A stretch of 64,000 nucleotides of DNA from Atopobiaceae bacterium (GCA_902834555.1 CADFJN010000005.1:62001-126000), one strand, 5' to 3'. Counted from the first letter of the stretch, positions 33,320-42,702 are shown. Made by a program: numbers and translations. The notes: generated by a model from the letters alone, not told the origin.

Positions 33320-34819
33320 CTACGCCTCCGGCCTCACCAGGATGGGAATGCTGTCCAGCTTGTCTGCCGTCGCCGCAGGCAGGTAGACCGTCAGTCGTGC
33401 GCCGACGGTGGAGAACTCCGCCCAGCCCTCGTCGTCAATCGTGACGGTGCCGTCGACGCCCAGCACGCAGCGCCAGGTCTCGCCCGCGTGCCCCGCACCC
33501 ACGCACATGCGCTTTGTTGCGTTGCCCGCGCGCGTGGAGAGAAGCACCGCCGCGCCCGAGACCCCGTGCTGCGCCGTGCCCTCGCGCGTCCAGCCGATAA
33601 GGTCCTTCTCGTCAAACCAATCGCGCTGCTCGCCGTAGGCAAAGCGACGGCGTACCTCCATGAGCAGCTCAAGCTCGGGGACGGCGGGAATCTGGTCGTT
33701 GGGGAGGCCAAAGAGGTCGCCCATGAAGACGCAGGGATAGCCTGCCTCGCGCAGCAGGATGAGCGCGTAGGCAAGAGGCTTGAACCAGGGCTCAACTGTG
33801 GACTCGAGGGCCTGGTCGGGCTGGGTGTCGTGGTTGTCCACAAAGGTCACGGCATGGATGGGGTCCACGCTCACCAGGCTCCCGTCCAGGATGTGGGCGA
33901 GATCTATGTCGTCACCGGCGGTGGACGCGTGGTAGAAGTTGAAGTGGAGCGGCACGTCAAAGAGGCTCATGACGCCCTCGCGTCCCAGGTAGCCCCGCAG
34001 TTCGTCCACGCTCTGGGACCAGTACTCGCCCACGGCAAAGAGCTCCTTGCCGGTCTTCTCGCGCATGCGAGCAAGCCAGTCGAGGTAGAACGAGCGGCTC
34101 ATGTGCTTCACGGCGTCAAGCCGCACGCCGTCCACGCCCGTGAGCCCCAGGTACCAAGCGCCCCACGTGGCCAGCTGAGCGCGCACGCGGGGGTCATCCA
34201 GGTCGACGTCGGCTCCCATGAGGTAGTCGTAGTTGCCAAGCTCGTCGCTCACCTCGTGGGACCACTCCTTGCCCACAAAGCGGTAGACGCCGGTTGTGCC
34301 CTCGAGCTCATCGTAGTCGACGCCGGTGAAGTCCGTGATGCCCCACTGGTAGCGGTCAAGCTTTCCGGCACGCCCCGGGAACTCGAAGCGCGTGTAGGCA
34401 CGAATCTCGCGCGGCTCGCCAATGGACTTTGTTCGGTCCTGGGCGTCGCACTCCTGTGCCAGCACCAGCTGCGTGCCATCGGCACCCATGCGGTGGTTGA
34501 GAACAACGTCTGCCAGCACGTTGACGCCCTGCTCCTGGATGGCGTGGATGGCCGCTAGATACTCGTGGCGCGTACCGTACTTGGTGCGCACGGATCCCTT
34601 CTGGTCGAACTCGCCCAGGTCCCAGAGGTCGTAGACGCCGTAGCCAACGTCCTCGGCGCCCGCCTGCCCCTTGTAGGCAGGCGGCATCCACACCGAGGTA
34701 AAGCCCTCCTCCGCGAAGCGCGGGGCCATCTTGGCGAGACGACGCCAGTGTTGGCCGTCTGCTGGGAGGTACCAGGAGAAGGCCTGGAGCATGAGCCCGT
34801 TCTTCGTGTTGATGGCCAT
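33320..34819 (-). CDS. Cytoplasmic alpha-amylase (GH13)
   Basis: 499 residues from ATG 34819 (NTKNGLMLQAFSWYLPADG), with GGGAG upstream. No signal peptide, like AmyA-type cytoplasmic alpha-amylases. Conserved GH13 regions are VLADVVLNHRMGADG (I), GVRLDAVKHM (II, nucleophile Asp), FAVGEYW (III, acid Glu) and FVDNHDTQ (IV, Asp). It would cut imported malto-oligosaccharides, matching the maltodextrin genes further on. It starts 7 bases after the glmU stop, so the two are probably co-transcribed. Confidence 0.92.
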   Translation of the reverse strand: MAINTKNGLMLQAFSWYLPADGQHWRRLAKMAPRFAEEGFTSVWMPPAYKGQAGAEDVGYGVYDLWDLGEFDQKGSVRTKYGTRHEYLAAIHAIQEQGVNVLADVVLNHRMGADGTQLVLAQECDAQDRTKSIGEPREIRAYTRFEFPGRAGKLDRYQWGITDFTGVDYDELEGTTGVYRFVGKEWSHEVSDELGNYDYLMGADVDLDDPRVRAQLATWGAWYLGLTGVDGVRLDAVKHMSRSFYLDWLARMREKTGKELFAVGEYWSQSVDELRGYLGREGVMSLFDVPLHFNFYHASTAGDDIDLAHILDGSLVSVDPIHAVTFVDNHDTQPDQALESTVEPWFKPLAYALILLREAGYPCVFMGDLFGLPNDQIPAVPELELLMEVRRRFAYGEQRDWFDEKDLIGWTREGTAQHGVSGAAVLLSTRAGNATKRMCVGAGHAGETWRCVLGVDGTVTIDDEGWAEFSTVGARLTVYLPAATADKLDSIPILVRPEA

Positions 34820-34826
34820 GGGCTCC

Positions 34827-36221
34827 CTACTTCCGGGGCTTGATGCCCAGGCGCTCGCGACGGGCGATGGCGTAGCCCTCGACGTTCTTCTGCTGGCTGC
34901 GCTCGATGGCAAGGGCGTCGTCGGGCACATCGTGCGTGATGCAGGAGCTGGCACCCGTAATGGCGCCGGCGCCAATGTTGACGGGCGCCACCATCATGGT
35001 GTCCGAGCCAATGAAGGCGCCGTCGCCGATGGTGGTGTGGCTCTTGTGCACGCCGTCGTAGTTGCAGGTAATGGACCCGCCGCCGATGTTCACGCCAGCG
35101 CCCATCTGCGTGTCGCCAATGTATGAGAGGTGCGGTACCTTGGAGCCCTCGCCCACCACGGAGTTCTTGAGCTCCACGTGCGTGCCGGCCTTGGCGCCGC
35201 GTAGCAGGTGGGTGTGGCCGCGCAGGTAGGCGCGGGGCCCGCAGTTGACGTCGTCGTCGATGGCGGAGTCTACAATCACGGTCTCGTCCACGGTGCAGTT
35301 GTTGCCCACCGTGGCATCCTCAAGACGGCTGTTGGGGCCAACGGTGCAGGCCTCGCCCACAGACGTCTTGCCCCAGAGGAAGGTCTGGGGGAGAAGGACG
35401 GTGTCCTTGCCAACGGTGGCCTCGGGGCCAACCCAGACCTGGTCGGGATCGAGCATCGAGACACCGGAGCGCATGAGGCCCTCGTTGATGCGGCGCTGCA
35501 TGATCTTGGTGACCTGTGCCAGCTGGACGCGGTCGTTGACGCCCAGGAGCTCCTCGTAGTCGTCGCAGTGGACGGCCGAGACGGGCTCGCCCATGCCCAC
35601 GTAGATGCCTACCATGTCGGTGAGGTAGTACTCGCCCTGGGCGTTGTCGTTGGTGACCTTGTCGATGTTGGTCGAGAGGCGCTCGCCGCAGAAGCAGTAA
35701 GCGCCGGCGTTGCACTCGAGGAGCGTGGCGCGCTGCTCGAGCGTGCAGTCTTTGTCCTCGATGATGGCACGTACGCCGCCGTCCTCGATGAGCACACGGC
35801 CGTAGCCAGAGACATCCGGCGGCGTCATGGTGAGCAGCGTGCAGGCGTTGTGGTCAGCGCGGGTGGCATCTACCAGGGAAGCTATGGTCTCGGGGCGAAC
35901 GAGCGGCAGGTCGCCGTTGAGAACCACCACGGGTCCGGCAAAGCCGCCCAAGGCGTCGCGCACCACGCGCACGGCGTGGCCGGTGCCCAGGCGCTTGGTC
36001 TGCTCGACAAACTCCACGTCCTTCTCGTCCGCAAAGTACGAGCGAACTTCCTCGGCGCCGTTGCCAACCACCAGCACGATGCGATCGACACCGGCCTTGC
36101 GGGCGGCGTCGACAACCCACCAGGCAAGCGGCTTGTCGAGGACCTTGTGCATAACCTTGGGATGGTGAGACTTCATACGCGTTCCCTCGCCGGCGGCAAG
36201 GACGATCGCGGTGACGGGCAT
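34827..36221 (-). CDS. glmU: Bifunctional UDP-GlcNAc pyrophosphorylase / GlcN-1-P acetyltransferase
   Basis: 464 residues from ATG 36221, with AGGAGG upstream. It makes UDP-GlcNAc for peptidoglycan. The N-terminal uridyltransferase starts with VTAIVLAAGEGTRMKSHHPK and includes GPVVVLNGDLPLVRPE. The C-terminal left-handed beta-helix (from about 250) shows hexapeptide repeats, and the acetyltransferase site includes the Asn-Tyr-Asp of GGGSITCNYDGVHKSHT. The end IARRERLGIKPRK is typical. Confidence 0.95.
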   Translation of the reverse strand: MPVTAIVLAAGEGTRMKSHHPKVMHKVLDKPLAWWVVDAARKAGVDRIVLVVGNGAEEVRSYFADEKDVEFVEQTKRLGTGHAVRVVRDALGGFAGPVVVLNGDLPLVRPETIASLVDATRADHNACTLLTMTPPDVSGYGRVLIEDGGVRAIIEDKDCTLEQRATLLECNAGAYCFCGERLSTNIDKVTNDNAQGEYYLTDMVGIYVGMGEPVSAVHCDDYEELLGVNDRVQLAQVTKIMQRRINEGLMRSGVSMLDPDQVWVGPEATVGKDTVLLPQTFLWGKTSVGEACTVGPNSRLEDATVGNNCTVDETVIVDSAIDDDVNCGPRAYLRGHTHLLRGAKAGTHVELKNSVVGEGSKVPHLSYIGDTQMGAGVNIGGGSITCNYDGVHKSHTTIGDGAFIGSDTMMVAPVNIGAGAITGASSCITHDVPDDALAIERSQQKNVEGYAIARRERLGIKPRK

Positions 36222-36334
36222 GGCTGCCTCCTGTGTTCGCGGTGACATGGGGCGTGCGGGCCGACCGGCACTCGCCGGGCGGCCACATACCAATTCATGA
36301 TAGCTCAGGCATGTGCAGGGCCCGAGGGCCGCGG

Positions 36335-36963
36335 CTAGTTGCGGGAGTGACCGCTGGTCTTTGCGCCAACGACGGCAGCAAGTGCCACCACGGGTAGGCT
36401 CACTGGCGGAAAGCACAGCGCAAGCACGCAGGTGGCAATCAGCCAGTTTCTGGTGACGGCCCCCACGAGGGTACCCGTAGAGAGCGCCACCGCGAGCATG
36501 GGGTCGCCCCCGGTGATGATTGCGACGGCGTAGCCGGCGGCCACCCCGCCGTAGCCGGCGGCCACCCCGCAGAAGATGAGGGGGAAGAACTCTCCACCAA
36601 TCCAACCAGACTCCTCGTAGAGCTGCGTGAGGGCAAGCTTTGCCACGCAGGTTGCAAGCAGCATCCCAGCGCCCATGGCCAGTTCTTTACTCGGTAGCCG
36701 CCCTCGGTGCGACAGCGGCCAACCACCACGCCAAGGGTGTCAAGCGAGAAGCCCGCGTGGCTGGTGGCCACGCCCACGAGGACGCCGCCCAGGGTGCAGA
36801 GAAGCACCGGTGCCACTGCGCCCAGGGGCTGGGAGTGCCTCGGCGATGCCCCCCAGACAACCTCCTGGAGCAGGTCGACCGCCTTCAGCGTGGCGAGGCA
36901 GCCCGCGCCCACTACCACTCCCGCCAAGAGTGCCCAGAGCAGCAGCACAAGGGACGCGCGCAA
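36335..36963 (-). pseudogene. ClC-type chloride channel pseudogene
   Basis: An N-terminal piece (ATG 36963; ALLAGVVVGAGCLATLKAV and GAVAPVLLCTLGGVLVGV) is in one frame. A C-terminal piece with the ClC signature GWIGGEFFPLIFCGVAAGY is in another. The two meet near 36670-36680. Together they are about 210 codons versus 400 or more in an intact ClC, so the central helices are deleted. A 21-bp tandem duplication at 36529-36570 duplicates GVAAGY in frame. Confidence 0.8.
36529..36570. repeat. 21-bp tandem duplication inside the ClC remnant
   Basis: The unit at 36529-36549 is repeated exactly at 36550-36570. It keeps the frame and adds seven residues next to the anion-pathway motif. Confidence 0.9.
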
Positions 36964-36969
36964 CAGAGC

Positions 36970-36998
36970 GACGCCGCGGAGGGCTCCTCCGCGGCGTC
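36970..36998 (-). terminator. Terminator of prs
   Basis: GACGCCGCGGAGG and its complement CCTCCGCGGCGTC form a 13-bp stem with a 3-base loop, 44 bases past the prs stop. The downstream T content is low (GCTCTGTTG), so efficiency is uncertain. Confidence 0.65.
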
Positions 36999-37041
36999 GA
37001 TGATTCTCTTGTGTGTTTTGGGCTTCTCGTCCGGTATGCGT

Positions 37042-38037
37042 CTAGACCTCGGAGTGGCCAGCTGCGCCCTGCGAGACCGAGTTGTTGGTGTAGACGTTGT
37101 AGATGCAGATGGCCAGGGGCTCGGCGATGCTGATCTGCTTGATCTTGGAGCCGGGCTTGTTGGCGGCCTCGCAGGGGATGGCGTCGGTGACCACGCACTC
37201 AACGATGGGCGCGTTCTGCAGGCGCTCGACGGCTTGGCCAGAGAAGATACCGTGGGTGGCAGAGACGTAGATGTCACCCGCACCCATCTCCTTGAGCTTG
37301 TTGATGGAGCCCACGAGGGTGCCGCCCGTGTCGATCATGTCGTCGTTGATGATGCAGGTCTTGCCCACGATGTCACCAATGACGCCCATGACCTCGGCGG
37401 CATTGTGCTTGGGGCGGCTCTTGTGGGCAATGGCCACCTTGCAGCCAAGGTAGTCGGAAAGCTTCTTGGCAACCTTGGCACGGCCCATGTCAGGCGAGAC
37501 AACCACGGTGTTGTCCCAGTCGAAGTCCTTGGTCTTGAAATAGTCGCCAAAGTTGTAGAGGGCGGTGAGGTGCGTCACGGGGATGTCGAAGAAGCCCTGA
37601 ATCTGGCCGGAGTGCAGGTCGAGCGTGATTACGCGGTCGACGCCGGCGGCCTCGAGGAGGTTTGCCACCAGGCGGGCGGTGATGGGCTCGCGGCTGGAGG
37701 CCTTGCGGTCCTGACGAGCGTAGCCGTAGTGGGGGATGACCGCCGTGAAGCTCTCCGCGCTTGCGCGGGTGGCGGCGTCGGCCACGATGAGGGTCTCCAT
37801 GATGAGGTCGTTCACGTTCTTGCCGGCAATGGTCTGGATGAAGAAGACCTCGTCACCGCGGACGGACTCCTCAAAGCGGGCATAGATCTCGCCGTTGGCG
37901 AACTTCTCGATCTTGAGGCCCTGAAGCTTGAGGTGGAGGATGTCTGCGATGTCCTGGGCGAGCTTGGGGTTGCTGGTACCGGAGTAAAGCTTGATTTCCT
38001 TCTGGTAGGTGGTGGGCTTGCTCAGGTCTTCGTACAT
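37042..38037 (-). CDS. prs: Ribose-phosphate pyrophosphokinase (PRPP synthetase)
   Basis: 331 residues from ATG 38037, with AAGGAC upstream. It makes PRPP from ribose-5-phosphate and ATP for nucleotide, His and Trp synthesis. Motifs: HYGYARQDRKASSREPITAR (ATP loop), TLDLHSGQIQGFFDIP, VVSPDMGRAKVAKKL (catalytic lid region) and CIINDDMIDTGGTL (PRPP-binding loop). The C-terminal tail ends GAAGHSEV. Confidence 0.95.
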   Translation of the reverse strand: MYEDLSKPTTYQKEIKLYSGTSNPKLAQDIADILHLKLQGLKIEKFANGEIYARFEESVRGDEVFFIQTIAGKNVNDLIMETLIVADAATRASAESFTAVIPHYGYARQDRKASSREPITARLVANLLEAAGVDRVITLDLHSGQIQGFFDIPVTHLTALYNFGDYFKTKDFDWDNTVVVSPDMGRAKVAKKLSDYLGCKVAIAHKSRPKHNAAEVMGVIGDIVGKTCIINDDMIDTGGTLVGSINKLKEMGAGDIYVSATHGIFSGQAVERLQNAPIVECVVTDAIPCEAANKPGSKIKQISIAEPLAICIYNVYTNNSVSQGAAGHSEV

Positions 38038-38240
38038 CGACTGCCGTCCTTCCGTCTGGGACCTATCCCGGCTATTCAGGCTGTTCGCGCCGGCACGATG
38101 ATAGCGCAGCCAAAGCGCCTGCCGCCACATTACATGCGCGTTTCACGGGTATCGCAAGACGAGGGGCGTCACTCTACCGTTCGCGGAGAATTCAATGCAT
38201 CCCAGCTTTTGTACCAGGTAAAGGCAAATGCGAGAAGGAT

Positions 38241-38315
38241 TGGCTGGGGTAGTAGGATTCGAACCCACATTCCAGGCACCAAAAACCCGTGTCCTAACCG
38301 TTGGACGATACCCCA
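38241..38315 (-). tRNA. tRNA-Gln (anticodon UUG)
   Basis: The acceptor stem TGGGGTA/TACCCCA, the D arm GTCC...GGAC, the anticodon stem CGGGT/GCCTG around loop TTTTGGT (anticodon TTG), the T arm with GGTTCGAATCC, discriminator G and an encoded CCA (38241-38243) are all visible on the minus strand. The 75-nt span includes CCA. Confidence 0.93.
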
Positions 38316-38413
38316 ATGCGCGTGCCACCCGCTAAGCGGGCTTCTCGGCTAGTGTATCAGAGTGTGACCGCGCGAGGTGCCGTGCGCTCTCGTGCCGAGA
38401 GGGGGATCACATC

Positions 38414-40030
38414 ATGATGAAGGCCATCCAGCGGTTTGGTGGCGCGCTCTTCACGCCCGCCATGCTCTTCGCCTTTGCGGGGGTCGTGGTCGGCCTGGGG
38501 ACGCTCTTCACCACCGAGTCCATCATGGGGCCCATCGCGGCGGCCGGCACCTCCTGGACCAAGTGCTGGACCGTGATTCTCGACGGCGGTTGGACGGTCT
38601 TCAACCAGCTTCCGCTGCTCTTTGCCGTGGCACTCCCCATTGGTCTTGCCAAGAAGCAGGCGGGCCGCTGCTGCCTCGAGGCGTTTGTCGCCTACCTCAC
38701 GTTCAACTACTTTGTGAGCTCGATACTCTCTGCCTGGGCGCCCGAGCTTGGCGTGGACTTCTCGGCCAGCGCTGGGACTGCGGAGGGCATCGCGACCATT
38801 GCCGGAATCCGCACGCTGGACATGGGCATCGCCGGCGCACTTCTCATCTCCGGCGTGGTCATCGCGCTCCACAACCGCTTCTTCGATACGCGCCTGCCGG
38901 AGTGGCTGGGGGTCTTCTCCGGCTCGACCTTTGTGTACATGGTCTCGTTCATCGTGATGCTGCCGATTGCTGTCGTGGTGGTGCTGGTATGGCCCAAGGT
39001 CCAGGTGGGCATGCACGTATTTCAGCAGGTCATCCTCGACGCCGGCACGGCGGGCGTGGGAATCTTCGTCTTCCTTGAGCGCGTGCTCATTCCATTTGGC
39101 CTTCACCACCTGCTCTATGCGCCCTTCTACTACGACAACGTGATCGTGCAGGGTGGCATCTACGCGGCATGGGCGAATGCACTTCCCGAGATTGCCGCGT
39201 CCACGCGTCCGCTTGCGGAGCTTGCGCCGTGGGCGTCGCTCACGGCCACGGGCTGGTCAAAGCTCTTTGGCATTCCGGGTATAGCTGCCGCGTTCTACGT
39301 CACCGCCAGACCCGAGCGCCGCAAGCGCGTGCTGGCGCTTCTCGTGCCCGTGACGCTGACCTCGGTGCTCTGCGGGGTGACAGAGCCCATTGAGTACACC
39401 TTCCTCTTTGTGGCGCCCCAGCTCTTTGTGGTCCATGCAGCGCTTGCCGCCTGCCTTTCTATGACCATGAACGCATTTGGCGTGGTGGGTGTCTTCTCGG
39501 GCGGCCTCATCGAGATGTCCTCGCTGGACTTTGTGCCCCTCTCGGCAACGCATGGGCAGACATACCTTGTGGCGCTGGTAATAGGGCTGTGCTTCACGGT
39601 CATCTACTTTCTCGTCTTTCGCTTCCTCATCCTTCGCTTTGACTTCAAGACCCCCGGGCGTGCAGGCGAGGAGGACATACGGCTGCACACTCAGGACGAG
39701 TATCGCGATGCGCACGGCATGCCTCGTGCACAGGATGGAAAGCGGCTTGGGGTAGAGGGCGAGAAGGCCGACGCCAGCCAGGAGGATGCTTATGCCACGC
39801 GGTTGGTGGAGCTTCTCGGCGGTGCCGAGAACGTCGAGGGCATCACCAGCTGCGCCACGCGGCTGCGCGTGGATGTGCGCGACCCCGAGAAGGTCGCGGC
39901 GAGCGGGGCATTCGTGGCTGCCGGAGCTCGGGGTGCCGTGTGCACCGGCCGTGCGGTGCAGGTGATTGTGGGCCTCAACGTGACGCAGGTGGCAGAGCGT
40001 GTGGAGAGGGCCTTGGGTCTTGATGAATGA
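38414..40030 (+). CDS. PTS sugar transporter EIICB, alpha-glucoside/maltose/glucose type
   Basis: 538 residues. An EIIC domain of about ten membrane segments (1-415) contains RVLIPFGLHHLLYAPFYYD and VTEPIEYTFLF, typical of the glucose/maltose superfamily; the FGLHHLLYAPF form is close to alpha-glucoside permeases such as AglA/MalX. A charged linker leads to a C-terminal EIIB domain with the phosphorylation cysteine in GITSCATRLRVDV. No EIIA is fused or adjacent. The sugar is inferred, probably an alpha-glucoside. The RBS GAGGGGGA precedes ATG 38414. Confidence 0.85.
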   Translation: MMKAIQRFGGALFTPAMLFAFAGVVVGLGTLFTTESIMGPIAAAGTSWTKCWTVILDGGWTVFNQLPLLFAVALPIGLAKKQAGRCCLEAFVAYLTFNYFVSSILSAWAPELGVDFSASAGTAEGIATIAGIRTLDMGIAGALLISGVVIALHNRFFDTRLPEWLGVFSGSTFVYMVSFIVMLPIAVVVVLVWPKVQVGMHVFQQVILDAGTAGVGIFVFLERVLIPFGLHHLLYAPFYYDNVIVQGGIYAAWANALPEIAASTRPLAELAPWASLTATGWSKLFGIPGIAAAFYVTARPERRKRVLALLVPVTLTSVLCGVTEPIEYTFLFVAPQLFVVHAALAACLSMTMNAFGVVGVFSGGLIEMSSLDFVPLSATHGQTYLVALVIGLCFTVIYFLVFRFLILRFDFKTPGRAGEEDIRLHTQDEYRDAHGMPRAQDGKRLGVEGEKADASQEDAYATRLVELLGGAENVEGITSCATRLRVDVRDPEKVAASGAFVAAGARGAVCTGRAVQVIVGLNVTQVAERVERALGLDE

Positions 40031-40052
40031 GGCGCGCCCAGGCTCACATGAC

Positions 40053-40073
40053 CTTGTTGGAAGTTTAAACAAG
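40053..40073. promoter_or_regulatory. Candidate GntR-type operator upstream of the HAD gene
   Basis: CTTGTT at 40053-40058 and AACAAG at 40068-40073 are inverted, with GTTTAAAC (40063-40070) inside. On the minus strand the half ACTTGTTTAAAC resembles the site at 42756-42770 near the GntR gene. Confidence 0.4.
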
Positions 40074-40171
40074 TGGTTGAATGACATGGTAGTAGGTTGT
40101 TTCGGCGAAGATGCGGTGTTGCTGTTGAGCCTGTCCGTACCCCGCCGCATGTGGTGAGAGGGAAGACTTTC

Positions 40172-40981
40172 TTGGGCGAGCGCGTGACGGCATTTTTCGA
40201 TATCGATGGGACCCTGGGCTGGACCGATCCGGTTGCCCGTGAGCAGATGGATGACGAGGAGCGAAAGCTTTCGCCGGCCCCCAGTCCTGCCGTGGCGGAT
40301 GCCATCAGGCGCTTTGTGGCCGCAGGCAACCGTGCGTTTATCTGCACGGGCCGCTCGCCGTTGGACATTCATCCCGAGATGGTTGCCCTGCCCTTCTCGG
40401 GCATGGCCTGCCTTGCCGGCGCATACATTAAGGTGGGAGAAGCCGTCCTTCGCGACGTTGCCCTTCCGCCCGAGGTGCTGGCCTGCGTGGATGAGGTGCT
40501 CGCCGAGACGGGTACAGGTGCCTTGCTGGAGTCCGCATGCGGCTCCGTTGACGTGCGCGGGGGTGCGGCCGGCACGCATCAGCCTTCGCCTGGAAGCGTG
40601 GCCGAGGCGCTTGAGCTCATCCCGGGCGGGCGCGCCCATAAGGTTGTGCTGCCCACGCCTTCGGCAAAGCTTGTGGTGGAGCGGCTCGACGGCGTGGTGG
40701 ACCTCTCGATAATGGAGCTCGAGCTGGGCAACAGCGAGGTTGGCCTGCGCGAGAACTGCAAGAGCGGTGCCGTGAGGGCAATTCTCGACTACCTGGGAGA
40801 TGCTGGCACCACGTATGGCTTTGGCGACTCGGAAAACGACCTCAGCCTGTTTGAGCAGGTTGACGTTCCAGTTGCCATGGGGAACGCATCGCCGGCGGTG
40901 AAGGCTGCGGCTGCGTTCGTGACCGATACCGTTGGAAACGACGGCGTGGCAGCTGCCCTTATCAGGCTCGGCCTTATCTAG
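40172..40981 (+). CDS. HAD-superfamily sugar-phosphatase-like hydrolase (Cof type)
   Basis: 269 residues from a TTG at 40172, 8 bases after GAGAGGGA; GTG 40184 is an alternative. HAD motif I is AFFDIDGTL (nucleophile Asp), motif II FICTGRS, and the C-terminal motif TYGFGDSENDLSLFEQVDVPVAMGNA is the Cof-type signature with a type IIB cap. Likely a phosphosugar phosphatase; its place after a PTS gene supports that, but the substrate is unknown. Confidence 0.88.
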   Translation: MGERVTAFFDIDGTLGWTDPVAREQMDDEERKLSPAPSPAVADAIRRFVAAGNRAFICTGRSPLDIHPEMVALPFSGMACLAGAYIKVGEAVLRDVALPPEVLACVDEVLAETGTGALLESACGSVDVRGGAAGTHQPSPGSVAEALELIPGGRAHKVVLPTPSAKLVVERLDGVVDLSIMELELGNSEVGLRENCKSGAVRAILDYLGDAGTTYGFGDSENDLSLFEQVDVPVAMGNASPAVKAAAAFVTDTVGNDGVAAALIRLGLI

Positions 40982-41003
40982 GCCTGTTGGGGCGGGTGTC
41001 GCA

Positions 41004-41639
41004 ATGACTGGAAAGACGCACATTGCCGTTGGGGCTGCCGCCGCGCTTGCCGCGGCGAAATACATCCCGCTTGCGTTGACGGGTGGGGCGCCGGTCATCA
41101 CTGGCGACGCATCGACGTTTGCCTGCCTTGCCGCAGGGGCGGCGGGTGGCCTTCTTCCCGATACCGACGTTTCAACCAGTGAGGCCTCGCGTCAGCTGAG
41201 AAGGGCGTGGTGGCTTCTAATTGCCGTGGTTGCCTCGTCGTTTGGCGCCGATGCGATTGTTGGGTCCGATCTTTGGGCGCGCGCCGTTGTGTTTGTTCGC
41301 GCTGCGGGGGTGTACCAGGTTGCGGGCGTCGCGGTGATTGTGGCGGTTCTCGCCTGTGGGCGCGCATCGGGGCACAGGGGCTTCTCGCATTCGCTCGTGG
41401 CTACGGCGCTCTTCTTTGTCGGCGCGTACCTTGCGGTGCCGGGGCTCGCGCTAGCGCTTGTGGTTGGGTACTTCTCGCACTTGGTGGTTGACCTGCTCAA
41501 CAAGGCACCTGAGCGGATCTTTTGGCCTGTCTCGCATGGCGTGTCGCTGGGGTTGTGCAAGGTTGGGGGCGTGGTGGACGGTGCGCTTCTCGTCCTTGGC
41601 GTTGCCGCCGTGGTCGCCCTGCTTGCCGGGTGGTTGTAG
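41004..41639 (+). CDS. YdjM-like inner-membrane metal-dependent hydrolase
   Basis: 211 residues from ATG 41004. The start MTGKTHIAVGAAAALAA, an Asp pair in GGLLPDTDVSTSEAS, and GHRGFSHSLVATALFF followed by GYFSHLVVDLLNKAPERIFWP are the pattern of the YdjM (LexA-regulated in E. coli) family, with conserved His/Asp that could bind metal. About four to five membrane segments. The gap to the HAD gene is 22 bases, so co-transcription is likely. Confidence 0.82.
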   Translation: MTGKTHIAVGAAAALAAAKYIPLALTGGAPVITGDASTFACLAAGAAGGLLPDTDVSTSEASRQLRRAWWLLIAVVASSFGADAIVGSDLWARAVVFVRAAGVYQVAGVAVIVAVLACGRASGHRGFSHSLVATALFFVGAYLAVPGLALALVVGYFSHLVVDLLNKAPERIFWPVSHGVSLGLCKVGGVVDGALLVLGVAAVVALLAGWL

Positions 41640-41694
41640 GGGGGTTGACGGCGCTGGCGTAGGCTCTTGCTGCTCTTCCACGATGCTTTGCGCC

Positions 41695-41796
41695 ACACGT
41701 TCGCACCCGAAGCTGTATCCCGCGCAGGTCGATACAGATTCGCGCCCCGAACCTGTACTCGCTCGCCACACGTTCGTACCCCGATTGTGTGGCGAG
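41695..41796. repeat. Three palindromic repeats in a convergent intergenic region
   Basis: Copies at 41695-41716, 41734-41756 and 41768-41790 share an ACA-x-x-TTCG arm, a 4-6 base spacer, CGA(A) and a TGT arm. The last copy is extended into a perfect 10-bp hairpin, CTCGCCACAC at 41762-41771 with GTGTGGCGAG at 41787-41796. Between copies 1 and 2, CTGTATC (41713-41719) is also complementary to GATACAG (41731-41737). It lies between two convergent genes, so termination is one likely role. Confidence 0.65.
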
Positions 41797-41825
41797 AGGC
41801 AACGCAACCGCCGCGCTCGTGGCGG

Positions 41826-42545
41826 CTACCTTCTCGACACGGTGGTGAAGCAGAAGAGCTCCGGGTGGTGCCGCACCTGCGTGTACTCGAACATCACGCC
41901 GTCGGAGTTGTATGACTGGCTCTCCACCACGGCAACGCAGTTGTAGGGATCGAGGTCCATGTAGCTACAATCCTCGTCGGTCGCCAGCTGCACCGTGATG
42001 CGGCGCCGGCTCGTGAGGATGCGCATTCCCAGGTTGTGCTCGAGATAGCTGTAGACGGACTTCTCGGCCTGCTCTGCGGTAAGCCCGGGAACGGCGGAGG
42101 CAAGGAAGTAGTCGTGGTCAATCTGGCGCGCGACGTCGTCCAGCGTGCGCACGCGCACCACGCGCACAAGTTCGACGCCCTCGGCAAAGCCGGTGCGCCG
42201 TGCCAGGCCTGCGCCACAGGTGACATGTTCAAATGACTTGACCTGCGTACCAGGCACAAAGCCGTTCCTCCGTGCGTACTCGCCAAAGGATTCCACGCCC
42301 TCAAGAGATCCCTGAGCGCTGTGAGCCTCGCGCTGCCATATCACGCGCACGCCGCGCCCGTGCATGGGCTGAACGTAGGCGTCATCTGCAAGCATGGAGA
42401 CCGCCCTGCGCAGCGTGTTGCGCGAGCACCCATATTCTGCCGTGAGCTCGCCCTCGGAGGGGAGGAGCTCCTGGTACGAATAGGTACCCTCCTGAATTTT
42501 GCCCTTGAGGTCGCGGTAGATGCCCTCAAAGATTGCCTTAGGCAT
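41826..42545 (-). CDS. GntR-family regulator, HutC/TreR subfamily
   Basis: 239 residues. The winged-helix DNA-binding domain (1-70) has LLPSEGELTAEYGCSRNTLRRAVSML as recognition region. The effector domain (about 85-235) is the UTRA type of HutC/TreR regulators, which bind sugars or sugar phosphates; ARQIDHDYFLA and TVQLATDEDC fit. It is divergent from the sugar ABC operon, with several inverted-repeat operators between, so it probably represses that operon and itself. Confidence 0.88.
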   Translation of the reverse strand: MPKAIFEGIYRDLKGKIQEGTYSYQELLPSEGELTAEYGCSRNTLRRAVSMLADDAYVQPMHGRGVRVIWQREAHSAQGSLEGVESFGEYARRNGFVPGTQVKSFEHVTCGAGLARRTGFAEGVELVRVVRVRTLDDVARQIDHDYFLASAVPGLTAEQAEKSVYSYLEHNLGMRILTSRRRITVQLATDEDCSYMDLDPYNCVAVVESQSYNSDGVMFEYTQVRHHPELFCFTTVSRR

Positions 42546-42702
42546 GAAATCTCTCCTCGCTTGCGGACCGCCGGGCCCAGGGGGCGTGGCGGGAGCGGAA
42601 CATGTGCGGTACCAGATATCCTAGAACTCCTGAAAGCTATTTGGACGAGTAACCGGTGGCCGATTGCACCGATATAGCAATCTACCTGCGAAAACAATAG
42701 AT

